A DNA stretch of 64,000 nucleotides, taken from the NCBI GenBank assembly GCA_030544215.1, contig JARZZO010000002.1, positions 61,154,150-61,218,149 on the forward strand, written 5' to 3'. Positions 45,748 to 57,046 of the stretch are shown here, one piece after another. This DNA is from Zantedeschia hybrid cultivar. Taxonomy: Eukaryota > Streptophyta > Magnoliopsida > Alismatales > Araceae. Below the pieces are notes generated by a model, which was not told where the DNA came from, searched no databases, and worked only from the letters and a program-made list of their open reading frames with translations. Within the stretch, counting starts at the first letter, position 1. Every line of letters starts with the position of its first letter. The position numbers and the translations under genes were made by a program.

Positions 45748-46908
45748 ATGCTAAACAATTATGGTGAAGGCCAATCCATCGACCGTCGTCCATTGTTCGA
45801 TAGTAAAGACTACTTTTACTAGAAGTGTCGCATAGAATACTTCCTTAAGGGTGTTGACCTTGATCTTTGGAGTGTGTTTGAGGATGGTGATTACATCATG
45901 ACTGTGCCCAGGGAAAGATGGACTGATATTGACAATTGTTTGATTTCTTTGAATAACAGGGCAAAGAGTGTACTGTGCTGTGCACTCAGAAAAAAAGAGT
46001 TCAATAGAGTCCAAGTATACAAGACAACGTAAGAAATGTAGAGGCAGCTGCAACTAGCATATGAGGGCACAAACAAAGTCAAAGAAACTAGAATAGATAT
46101 TTTGGTAATATGAAAAGTTCAAAATGGAATATTCAAAGATCATCATCCAAATGTACAACTGGTTCATTGACATAACAAATGGGTTGATGACTCTCGGAAG
46201 GAGTACAACAGTGGAAATATGGTAAAAAAAATCATGAGATTTCTCCTTAGCCAATAGACTCCCAAGGTGACAGCCATTGAGGAAGCCAATGACCTTAGTA
46301 GCTTAAGCCTTGAGAAGCTCATAGGGTCTCTCATGGTCTATGAGATAAATATGGAGAGATTAGGAGAGAGCAGCTCCAAGAAGGTCGTCACAACTTTGAA
46401 GACCTATCTGCCAAGCTTAAATGAAACATCCTCAAGTGAGGAAAGTGAAATAGACAGTGAAGAAGAAGCTCTTCTTTCTCGAAGACGTCAAAAATCCTCC
46501 AGAATAAGAAAGTTTAAGTTATCGAAAGTTAGAAGCACTACAAGAAGGGGAATAGTAAAGACAAGAAGTAGGAACTAACCTGCTATGAGTGAAGAGAACT
46601 AGGACACGAGATCTGAGTGTCCTCAGTTGAGGAAGAACGAGCATAAGAATGATTTTTCAAAGAAATTCAGAAAGTACTTCAGGAGGAAAACAATGGCAGC
46701 AGTTTGGGGCAATGAAGATGACTCTTCATGGTCTTCCAGCTTAAAAGAAGAAGATAAAGCTGCAAATCTTATGCTTATGGCAACCAACTCTTATCACAAA
46801 GATGAGCATGTGAAATCTAACCCATTTATTGAATATTGTTCTGACTCAGATAAGGAACTATCCTTAGAAGAAGCCTTTGATGAGCTTTATAAAAAGTTTA
46901 TAGCTTAA
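45748..46908 (+). pseudogene. Element B gag, broken
   Basis: Gag of the UBN2 copia type. The ATG at 45748 begins MLNNYGEGQSIDRRPLFDSK and meets a TAG at the conserved Trp of the YW motif (near 45820). The later parts are open: AIEEANDLSSLSLEKLIGSL (46267-46578) and the C-terminus with AAVWGNEDDSSWSSS and EEAFDELYKKFIA, ending at 46906-46908. The zinc knuckle near 46570-46620 survives as CYE, a TGA where the second Cys should be, and a GH, so it is dead. Confidence 0.85.
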
Positions 46909-47329
46909 AGTGCTTAAAACAAATCATGAAGAATTGAGTGTATGAGTGCCCTTTTAAAATATGAAAACATAAATTTAGTGCATGTTAACACTAGATTAAA
47001 ATATCAAAACTAGTCACTCAGTGAGGTTAATGAAACACATACCATTAAACTTGAAGAACTAAATACTAACTTTCAAAGATAAATAAGGGAATGATGGTCC
47101 TTAATGAAGATAAAACATACAAATATAAACTTACACAAGAGAATTAATATTTAAAAACTTCTCTTAAAAAGTTAACTAGGGGCAAAATGTCTTTACACTA
47201 TTGTTTAAAATGACTTAAGATTGATAATAGAAAAGATGGACTTGATTATGTACCTTCCAAAGCCTCTTCATAGATAAAGTCCTCAGAGAATTATCTTTTC
47301 CTAGATTTATAAATATCTCAACATCAACA

Positions 47330-47745
47330 AGCTCAAGGAAGAAGTCTCTTTGTATTACTTGTTGCTCTCATTGCTGTAGATTGGGCCATAGTTCTAAAAT
47401 CCGTAGTTGGAAAAAGTGGATTTGGGTCCCCAAAGGCTCTATATTAGCCACTAACACTAAAGGACCTAAAAGGCTTTGGGTACCTAAAAGCGTCAAGTAA
47501 ATTGCAGGGAAGCCTAGGAGTATCCAAATAGTAAATGGATAAGGATGTTCTAAGCATGTGACAGGTGGCTAAACATTATTCATGTCCATGCATGCTGATA
47601 GAGGAACAATCACCTATGGAAACAACACAAGCACCATCAACTAAGTCAAGAATCCCGTTCGGCTGTCTAGGACCAAGAATATTAAGGTCATAGACTACCT
47701 TTTTAGAATTCATATAGTTAAAAGGATTATCCATACTAGCTTGTT
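47330..47745 (+). pseudogene. Element B protease remnant joined to RNase H remnant
   Basis: The linker WIWVPKGS...GPKRLWVPKS (about 47415-47500) typical of copia before protease is followed by GCSKHVTGG (about 47548), the DSGCSKHMTG protease core with the DS lost. After GTITYGNN the frame goes directly to NPVRLSRTKNIKVIDY (about 47650-47700), which is the RNase H C-terminal motif (NP.QHSRTKHI). The roughly 3 kb of integrase and reverse transcriptase that should lie between are absent. B must therefore have relied on other elements if it moved after this deletion. Confidence 0.75.
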
Positions 47746-47879
47746 AACATTATGCTTCTGTTAGTTAACATTCTTTTACTAAGCCCCCATTCGCAGGAAA
47801 TTGTGGGTGTGCTAGCTGTAAAAATGATTAATATGTTTTACATTCATTTGTTCTAAATGTCATGGGTGGTATCTCCAAA

Positions 47880-48437
47880 TAGACATGAGTTAAAAGATAA
47901 CTATTTGACACTTAATTGATTTCTTTCATTAATCGCTTTATCACTACCTTAATTGCTTCCCAGGATAGAATCTAAATCGATTAGCCTCTTGTCACAAGCC
48001 TCTGTTCAATCGCTGTAACATTAATCGATTAGCTCCTTGTATTCATTAATCAATGTCACTCGTTCTCTGTTTGATCGATTCATGTTACTTCGGTCACTAT
48101 TGCTTCTCTGACTCCTTGATTGATAAAGCTCTTAAGGTTGATTGATTCCACTTCCATCAAAGACTCACTTTGTGATCGAGTCTCCATATAAGAAGGAAAG
48201 TTTGACCTTTGTCTTCCCTCCGCCTGAAGCCCTTCGTGTTCTTGAACTCTCTAGTTTGCAGAACTCCTGCGCAAAGGAAAATCTCTTAGTTCTCCTCCTT
48301 TCTGCACGATTTTCTTTATAAGGTAGAACTTTTTTGTGATCTCCTCTACCTTTTTCCCTCGTTTGTGTGTCGAGTAGATTTGTATTTTATTCAATCTTCT
48401 ACTTCATTTTCTTCAAAAACTCTAGACCTTCTGTCAA
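47880..48437 (+). promoter_or_regulatory. Promoter-like spacer before B's extra ORF
   Basis: Between the RNase H remnant and the extra ORF are about 550 non-coding bases that resemble the LTR's U3: AATCGATTAG and GATCGATTC motifs (47950-48080), a TATA-like ATATAAG (near 48187), then a CT-rich leader (48210-48430). It could be an internal promoter giving the extra ORF its own transcript. This is inferred from layout only. Confidence 0.4.
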
Positions 48438-51400
48438 GTGGCTGCCCCTGCTCCAGAGGTCGTTCCTGCTGTTGAAGCTGAGCCAGTGGCTCCAGCGGGA
48501 TCCACGGTACAGTTTGCTAATAACTATGAGCAGCTAAGATTCCTAGCAGCGCATGTGGATTATTGCAGTTGCAAGAGCATCGATTTCTCAGAACTGAATA
48601 AGAATGGTTTGGGCAAGGTCGATGAGCTACTGACTGAGATTAAGTGGAAACGGATTTATAAGGTAAATGAACCCTTCTACAAATATTTGGTCAAGACATT
48701 CTACATCACTGCCGTGAAGAACACCTCCACCTCCATCACGACTAGGGTGAAAGGAAAAATAGTAGAGATCACCCCGAACCTAATTGAAAAGTTATTTGGA
48801 TGTGAAGACAAGGACCTAGGATCATATGGCAGTAAAGAAATATCGGTTAAGGATAGAAGCATTATATGGCCCTGTTTTGTGCTAAAGATAGGTTTGATGT
48901 GAACCAGTTGCCTGCAGAAAACAGGATGATGCACTGTTGAAACCACTTTTTTGAAGAAAAAAAAAAAGCAAAAGGGAGGGGGAAAAGCCCCCCCCCCACC
49001 GGTTCCAAGGGGGAAACCGGTGGGGGGGGGGGAGGAGGATCTCCCTCCACTCTCTCTTCAGATTTTGAAAATAAAAAAATGGGGTGTTCAATGGGAGGAT
49101 TAATGGGGGATCTTAACCCCATTCACATGGGTTAAGAATCCCATGTGGAAACCCTCTTAACCCCATCCCAAACCCCTTTCACATGGGGCCAAGACATGGA
49201 GTTAATAGGGGTTAAACCCCTTTCACATTGGCCTAAACCCAAACCCCCAAAATCTGAAAAGAATCTCCCATTTAATGGGCCCCAAAAAAGCAGAAAAAGG
49301 AAGGAAGTGGGGGAGGGGAACACCCCGGTGGGGAGACCCCCCACCGGTTCCCAACCGGTGGGGGGGGTCCATGGCCGGTGGCCATTCCCCCCACCGGCTG
49401 GAACCGGTGGGGGTGCCCACCTTTTCCCCCCCATTTCTCCCTCTTTTTGTTTGCTCTCTCTCACCCTCTCTTGCCATCTATTGGCCAATGAGGATTAAAA
49501 AATAAAAATGGGGGAGGAAAGAGACTCCAACCGGTGGGTACCCCCCACCTCAACCATTCCGGTGGATACCCCCACCGGTTAAGGCTTTAAGCCTATAAAT
49601 ACCCCCCAAGGGGTAAGGAGAAGCCCATGCCCATTTGGCCCAAAATTTCCTAGGGGAAACTCTGCCAGTTTGAAGACCAAATCCGGTGCTCTTGTCCGGG
49701 TTTGCTGCGATTTGGAGGAGATATTTTCTTGGAGGGCTCTCTTCCTAAGGTTTATTCCTAAGGGAAAGCTCTGCCAAATTTATGTTGTAAAATCACCGTT
49801 TTATAAGACGGGATTATACCGAAATGATGAATGAAATGCCCATGTTGTTCTTTGAGCATATGTGTGTGCATGTATATTCATGAATCTATTATTTAAGTAA
49901 CACTATGTTATTATATTTTCATATGCAAAATAATTAGTTTTATAACTAATTAAAATACATAAAACATATAATTAAATATTCTAAAATATCATTGGCCTCA
50001 TCCCATACATAACTAATCTTAGACTCATAATTAAAACTTAATAATGAAACATTGAGACATAAAATAATATACTTAAGTTAAAAAATGACTTAAATACTCC
50101 ACATACTTAATTAATTATTAAAATATGCGAAAATTATCTAAAATTAATAAAATAAATATAAAAATCATAAAATTCTGTAAAAATCAGTAATACTCAGTAA
50201 AAATCAGAAAACTAAATCTGGAAATTACATAAATCCAAAATATAACTTAAATATCCTTCATATACCTAATTAATTAATAAAAATCAGTAAAATTAATAAA
50301 AAAAATCAGTAAAATTCAGTAAAAACCAGTAAAAAACAGAGAACCAAATATGAAAATATATAAAATTCTGAAATGACTAAAATGCCCATAGAGCTTAATA
50401 CAAATTACAAAAATACCCTCATACATGTTAAAAATCAGTAAAAATCACAGAAAATTCTTAAAAATATCAAAATCTCTCATTTGTCCAAAATACCCTCCAA
50501 ACCTTAATAAGATGGGTAAAATTACCAAAATACCCTCAATATGATAAAAATAAATAAAAATTCTCAGAAAAATATAAAAATAGACTTTAAGTCTAAAAAT
50601 CCAATTTGGGCAAAATTACCAAAATACCCTTACAATCCAAACACGCTTGAAATAACTCTAAAATACCTCCTAAGGTTTTGAAACCTTCCTAAATCATTAA
50701 AACTCATTTCATACACTTAAATAACCATAATCTCCCTATACCCTCCAACTTGGCATAATTACAAAAATACCCCTATGGGTCTAAAATACTTGGAATCAAT
50801 CCAGAATACTTGGAGTCAATCCAATATACTTGGAATTAATCTAGATAGCTTGGAATCAATCCAAAATCATATAAACACATCCTAAACTTGGGTGAGGCCA
50901 AGAGTTTAACCTAAAAGATATCTTCATATGCATGCGCTGCCTATAGTAGTAGTTTTGCATGATTAAGGGCATCATACGGACGGTTAATCAAGGGTTGCCG
51001 AGCAGTTGCTCAGCGTAATTAACACTGACCGAGGTCAGTGGAGAGAGGTCATATACTCGAATCTTCGCCTGATTCGAAGTCCCGGATTCCCTGAGGGCTA
51101 ATCCCAAGCTCTCATAATCCGATAATAAAATATAAAACCGACCTATAATTCTCTAGATAAACAAAAAAAATGGATTTCCGAATAATCCGACATAGGAGAG
51201 ATATGTCTAGGTCAGGTCGCGACCGAGGGTTAGATAAAATCTTCGACGCAAACATGCACCTAATTATTTCTCATCTCCTGATAAGTCGAGGTGTAACATT
51301 CTTAGTGATCACATAAAGAGACTCAGATATTCTGTACCGAGTCTTGAAGAAGAAGCAAGCTAATTTACTAGTGTACATACTGTGGCACATGGTGAATACA

Positions 51401-54060
51401 CTAGAAGAGCTGCAAAGGCCCAAAAGGTCCAATGTAGTATAGCTTCTATATGGCCATCTTTTGACAATCATATTCAGGCACTTTAGAGTAGATTTCACCA
51501 ACGAAGAGGAGTCATTCCATCTTGCAATGACCTCCAGCAGTCTCAAGAGAAGCCACTTTACTTATTCTAGTGGCAAATGGATCAAAGACTATGTTCGTCC
51601 TAAGGAACCCGAGGTAGCAGAACAATCAGCAACACCAACAGCTACAACAGTAGAAGAGCCAACATAAATGACTCGGTCACCAGAAGCAGTGGCTGTGGAT
51701 CAGCCACAATCACCTATAGGAACAAGAGTAGAATCAACAGAAGTAGAGATGCAGGACCAGCCTACATAAATCTTAGTAAAATAAGATAGAGAGCCCTCTC
51801 CTCAACCTGCACCTATTGAGGGGGAGCTTGTGATTTAGGGGGAGGCCCAAAATGAAGAAGATGAACTCGGAAGAGCTAAAGAAGTAGTTGATACAGTTGA
51901 TGAGCTACTGAGACATTCATGGTTTGTGAACCCTCTAGAAGAATCTGCTCTTCCTTTTACTGTACAAAAAGAGCTAGTCATAGAGAAAAAGGATAGAACT
52001 GAAAAATCAAGAAATTATGATGAAGTAATGAGAAGATTGGATCAGAAATAGGCTGATCTTGCAGATATTAAAGTGGGGATAGCAGATTTGAAGAAGACTC
52101 TGGGAGATGTTTTTAAGGTTGTCTCAAACCTGAGAGTGAGTCAGATGAGAAGGAAGGTGATCCTTATGCGAAGAAGAAGAACTGGTACTACTCCTTCTGC
52201 CACCTCCTCTCCTTCTCTACCTTCTAGAGAACCTGAACCATCATAATCTTCATCTCCTCATCGACCACCAGAACAACCCACAACTGAAGAACCTATACGC
52301 TTACTGCCCTCATCTTCAGATCTAGAAGTTAATTCTTCTGCAGTTCCATTGTTTGAGAGTGTAAACATCTTGGATAATATACCTGCACTTGCCTCTAGAC
52401 CTACTACTCTTACTCCCTTTACTGAGCTTACAATAATTAGATCTTCACCATCTCACTCACCACCTAAAACTATTGAGGCACCTCCACCAATTTTTGTCTC
52501 TCAAACATCAGCTGGTCCCTCTACCTCCTATGAACCCTCTGATATACCTAGTTCTTCTTCTGGTCCATTTAACATACCAAGCACACAGGCTGGACCATCT
52601 TCATCTATTCCCACCTTTTATGATGAGAACTTCTTTTCTTCATCAGGAAGGCTTTTATCACCCTCTCCTTCTCCTCTTCCCTCACCTACTACAGTTCCTT
52701 CAACCTTTATATATATCACCTCCTCAATCCCTAAGGACAGTCCCTGAGGAACCAATCCCAACTTCTTCAGCAGTAGAAGCCTCCTCTCGGATGACATTCT
52801 CTGTGAAAGAGGAGCCTAAGGAACCTGAAGCACATGGTTTTGCTGAAGATATCCGCCCAGCTCGAGTTTTGTACCTCCACAGAAGAAGAGAAAAGCTACC
52901 TCAGTGAAGGGCAAGAAAGGGAAGCAACAGAAGAAGCCAAAGATCAGAATTGCGCAAAAAGCTTTATATAGATTTTCTTGAAAGAAATGCTAGGTTAGAA
53001 GTTTTGGAACTTCCCACTCTTCCTTTATAAGAGTATATCGATCAGTACATTGGCCAGTGCCAAATCTCCAGTGCAGAAGTTAATAAGATGAAAGATGAAT
53101 CTAGATTCCAAACTGAAGAAGAATGGAGCACTGATCATCCCTCTCTGTACTACAAGCACCTACTAAACAACACTAGCAGAGCAGAGCAAGGTTTGCCTCC
53201 ATAGACTCTTCTCTAATGGATGGAAGCTAATCATAAGTTGAAGTGGGGTAAATACAGAGATGTTGCATGAAGGGAATACAAAGATTTTTTGAAATTCAAT
53301 GAGAAGAGAAGAGCTATTAATCAACCTGACCTTACACTAGGACAATTCCGATATATTGTTCATATAAAGAAAGGTACACATCAAGGATCTGGAATTATAC
53401 TTGAATTAAATCTAAATTTAAAGTCCATTCCTGAATGCGCCAAATACCCAGCTTTGCATTATCTAATGATGGACACAAATGAAGGAGGTCAAGTAATGGA
53501 GCTCTGTGAAAAATTTGAGGTCAAGCAAAATGCAAAATATGGCACTATGCTATCCTTTCCTCGATTTCTAAAGAGGGATTATCTTTCCAGAATCCCTTAC
53601 AGAAGTATATTTTCAAGTAGAGAGATATTCAAAACAAGAATGGGTTAAAGCATATCCGGAAGTACATAAGTACTTCTAGAAGTTAACAAGGAAAGACGTG
53701 CAAATGGAAAAAGTCTCCTGACAGTTCAGACCTTTGAGAATAATCAATCTATTGATCATTCTATTAACAACTACATTGATTGGAAGTAGAAATATCTAGC
53801 TTTTTATACTCTGATGACATAACTGATGAGCTACAACTTAGAATGCTCCTTCAATATTTATGGATTTCTGAAGTTTGCAAAGAATCCAATTCCTCTTCCT
53901 CATCCTCTCAGAAACAGAGTCTCTCTAGCCGTATACCAGTAAAAAATATAGGAAGCATATGAGCAATATTGTCAGAAGAAATACGTAGTAGGCCAACCAG
54001 TTGACCTTATGATAGATTCCTTCCTAACTGATCTGAGCAGTTTGAAGCTAAAACTTAGGA
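48438..54060 (+). pseudogene. Element B extra ORF (plant transposon-protein-like domain, Pro-rich linker)
   Basis: The N-terminal open stretch 48438-48902 starts MAAPAPEVVPAVEAEP; its core, KWKRIYKVNEPFYKYLVKTF then VKGKIVEITPNLIEKLFG, resembles what I recall as the Pfam 'putative plant transposon protein' domain. It is cut at 48934 by the solo LTR and resumes at 51299 (FLVIT, then LKKKQANLLVYILWHM). A Pro/Ser/Thr-rich linker follows (52200-52750), a basic patch (KKRKA and KGKKGKQQKKP-like, about 52870-52950), and a C-terminal part (53289-53648 and beyond). Many stops. The role is unknown; it occupies the position of the Sirevirus env-like ORF, but I see no signal peptide or membrane segment. 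Its start could also be an upstream in-frame codon. Confidence 0.65.
48935..51298 (+). mobile_element. Solo-LTR-like insertion in element B
   Basis: This 2,364-bp block begins TGTTGAAACC and ends GAGGTGTAACA, canonical LTR ends. It has a TATA box CTATAAATACCCC (49593-49605) with about 600 bp of CCCCACCGGTT/AACCGGTGGGG palindromes before it, and an AT-rich downstream half of recurring AAAATCAGTAAAA and CAAAATACCC phrases (50160-50780). No coding domain. The flanks do not match as a duplication (TGCAC versus TTCTT), and the host ORF lacks about 13 residues here compared with element A, so a small target deletion accompanied or followed insertion. Confidence 0.7.
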
Positions 54061-54222
54061 AATCATTTTCAACCATACCTTTATGGTTCCTTAATCCATC
54101 ATGCTGCTCTTGTGATCATTCTCTCATTATCTTTTTACCTTCTCACTGTCTTGAGATCTTTGTTACTTAATGTTTGGATATTTATCTCTTTCTCTTTTAC
54201 CTTTTCCTTTTTCAACTAATGA

Positions 54223-54420
54223 TAAAAGGGGGAGAAGAAATAACTCTTTTCCAACCTTCATATTGTATCTATGCGCAACATTAGTGTGCTCTCATAGAAG
54301 AAATCTAACAGGGGAAGAAGATATACTGTCTGTATGATGTTTGTATGTGTGTGTGTTCTCTGCTATCCTAGCGTAACGTCATGATTTCCCAAAGTTTTGT
54401 CATCATAAAAAAGAGAGGGA
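54223..54420 (+). other. Element B: two purine tracts before the 3' LTR
   Basis: TAAAAGGGGGAGAAGAAA (54222-54240) and AAAAAAGAGAGGGA (54407-54420), the second adjoining the LTR start. Together with element A's pair at nearly the same spacing this looks like a shared, retained arrangement. Confidence 0.75.
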
Positions 54421-54421
54421 T

Positions 54422-56714
54422 TGTTGAGTTATTCCTTGTGATTATTTCATTTTTCATGTTTTGGTGATCACACAACTTCTGTAAAGCTCTAGAAATCAAG
54501 AATTATTCATTCCTCATGTTTTAATGATTACACAACTTCTGAAAATATATGAAAATCAATCAATTACCTGCTGAACTCAACACCGTTCTCTCTAAGATTT
54601 AGTCTTTTCACAATAGACCCTTTGATCCTTCCGATTAAGGGTGTTCCAATCAATAGTGTTAGTATCTCAATATCTCCTAAACTCTTTATCGATCAGAAAA
54701 GTCTATAGAGATTACTCATCTATTACCATTCGATTAAACCTTTCTTCGAGCAAAATCAATCAGAGGGATTGATTATTCACTAACTGCTAATCGATTCTTG
54801 AATCAAGTTTTCACTATCGATTACCTACTAACTGCTAAACGATTCGTGAATCAAGTTTTCACTATCGATTACTCACTAATTACTAATCAAATTCCTGAAT
54901 CAAGCTATCACTATCGATTACTCACTAACCGCTAATCGATTAACGTCCATTGATTATCATCTATTTTAGATCAAGTTCATAGCTATCTTTAATCAATTAT
55001 AACTTACGCTTACATTCGATTACTTCTTTGTGCATAATCGATTAACCATATACTCTACAATTGATTATCGATTGTTTTATAAATCAACTACTGATCGATT
55101 ACATGTTGTTTTTTAGGATGTCCAATCGATCATCAGACTATCACTAGAATCCATTACTTGTCAATCGATTAACAGGCGTAGCTTCACTCAATCTGTCTGC
55201 TTGTTGTCTATTTAATCGATTGATGATATCTCCTTACCATCCGATTGCTTGTTAAAGACAATCGAATAACGATGCACTCCATCGATAATCTTTGAAACTG
55301 ACAATCGATTAATATCAATTTGTACTCTGATAGCTTGTTATCTTCGCAATTAATAAATAATTACTTAATTGATCAACACATTATCTTAAAGATCGATTGA
55401 CCAAATCATTTGTCAATTGATTTCATCTATCTGTATAATCGATCATAAACAACTGTATTCCCTTTACTCGATTAAGAGATGATCTACTTAATTAGTCAGT
55501 AAATTGTTTATTTATATAAATTCATGCTTTTAGATATGTGTGAATTAAAGATGCTTTATTGTATTCCCTGAACTCGATTTGAATATTGCATATTTTTCTA
55601 GCTCGTACAACAGATACGCCTGTAATTTTTCTGACAACTTTTTAGACTTTTCTGCTCTTACCTATCCTTTAGTCAGTACACCAAATGGGAGTTTTTCTTA
55701 TTTCTAACATACTTGCAGGATAGGTAGAGTTATACAAACTATTCACAGAAAGAGAAAAAGGTTATAAACATCACCTTCTAGGAGACACCAACATGCAGTC
55801 TGTTTAGAGATCTCATTCAAGTTAAACCAACACAATTTCCCACTGAGTTTTAAATGATCTACATCAGTCTAAGCTGGCTAACACTTAGACACAATTTAGT
55901 GAACGTTAGACTCATTCAAGGACTATTAGACTCAACGGAAATTTCTCAATCTCAGCAGAAAGATTTTTGAATTCTCTCTATATATTGAAGACTGGTTACT
56001 CTCACGAAAAAAGACGAGAGAGTAAAGTGAATAGGCTCTAGAAGAAACACTAGAAAAACCTTTAACAAATTCAAAAGTTTTGAGATATCATACACTTACC
56101 ACTCTGAAGCTTTAAGCCTACATGTGCATTCAAAGCTTCCTCCTGTGTGCTAAGAAAGAGAGTGAGAAAAAGTCAAAGCTACTGAAGAATCCAAGAGTTT
56201 GATTCATCCACGTCCTCATTTCATTCAAGAGGCTCCTGCAAATTCTTCCTTAGATCAGGACACGTTGAATTTTTGTTCTTATCATTGCATTTACTGTTTT
56301 GATTTTGTCGTTGTTCTTCTGTGAACAACAACCTATTAAAATGACACTCTCAAATGTATCAATTATTGTTTGATTGTTCCTCTTCACAGTTACGTTGGAA
56401 GGGAAGACCTTCTAGTGTACAGGGTGTTGTTTCCCTTCCGGTTGGAAGGGAAGACCTGCTTGTGTGCATAATGTTTGATGTATAAGGCAAGGGGTTGTAA
56501 CTTGTGTTAGTGGAAATCCCGAGAGGTTACTTGGGAACTAGATATAAGTTAGGATAGACCGAACTAGTGTAAAATCCTTGTGTGCCTTACGTGATTGCTT
56601 CCTTACTCTTCCATCTTTGTGCACTTAAAATTATAATTCCGCAATTGTTATATCAATTATCTTCAGTTGAACCTATTCACCCGTCCCTCTGGGTTCATCA
56701 TAGCCCGATTAATA
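54422..56714 (+). repeat. Element B 3' LTR
   Basis: It starts TGTTGAGTTATTCCTTG and ends CCGATTAATA (terminal CA mutated to TA), then the GTGTG duplication. It keeps the 60-bp double repeat (54448-54560) and the ATCGAT array (54690-55480). It is clearly diverged from the left LTR, with many substitutions and small indels. Confidence 0.9.
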
Positions 56715-56719
56715 GTGTG

Positions 56720-57042
56720 TACCCTTTGTTCTCACAATTAAACAAGGTCTTGATCACACTAGAGTGATGTTGATATCCTTTCCTTTCACTCTGGCTGAAA
56801 ATTGGACATCAGTGTGCTTGACCAGACTATTGTAGAATGCTTTTGCCAAATCTTTGCATACCAATTCTAAGACCTCGCACTCAGCTAATTGATGAAAAGT
56901 ATGAATAAAATCATGACGTATATCATTACAAGCAATATTATCTCTTATGAAATAATGTCTAACCTCAATTTACTTGGTACTTAAGTGCTGAATGAGATTC
57001 TTTGTCAAGTTTATGACACTTGTATTTGCACACAACATTGTA
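56720..57042 (-). pseudogene. Element A RNase H end fused to start of its extra ORF
   Basis: Reading down from 57040 the minus strand gives an RNase H C-terminal block (TSVINLTKN, then IEVRHYFIRDNI), with a stop inside. It is followed without the usual LADIFTKPL end by a segment containing DLAKAFYNSLVKHT and ARVKGKDINITLV. That segment aligns with the transposon-protein-like domain of B (LVKTFYITAVKNT, RVKGKIVEIT). It ends where element B is inserted and continues at 43351. This places the extra ORF directly after pol in element A. Confidence 0.7.
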
Positions 57043-57046
57043 ATCC

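Larger units (their letters stand above)
43357..56714 (+). mobile_element. Sirevirus-like copia element B
   Basis: B has LTRs of 2,332 bp (43357-45688) and 2,293 bp (54422-56714) and a perfect 5-bp duplication GTGTG (43352-43356, 56715-56719). Its order is LTR, primer site, gag, a protease remnant fused to an RNase H remnant (integrase and reverse transcriptase deleted), a promoter-like spacer, a long extra ORF, two purine tracts, LTR. A 2.36-kb solo-LTR-like insertion lies in the extra ORF. Removing B joins two pieces of element A's minus-strand extra ORF, which confirms the ends. The LTR R-U5 half is related to A's, so A and B are sister families. Confidence 0.9.
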
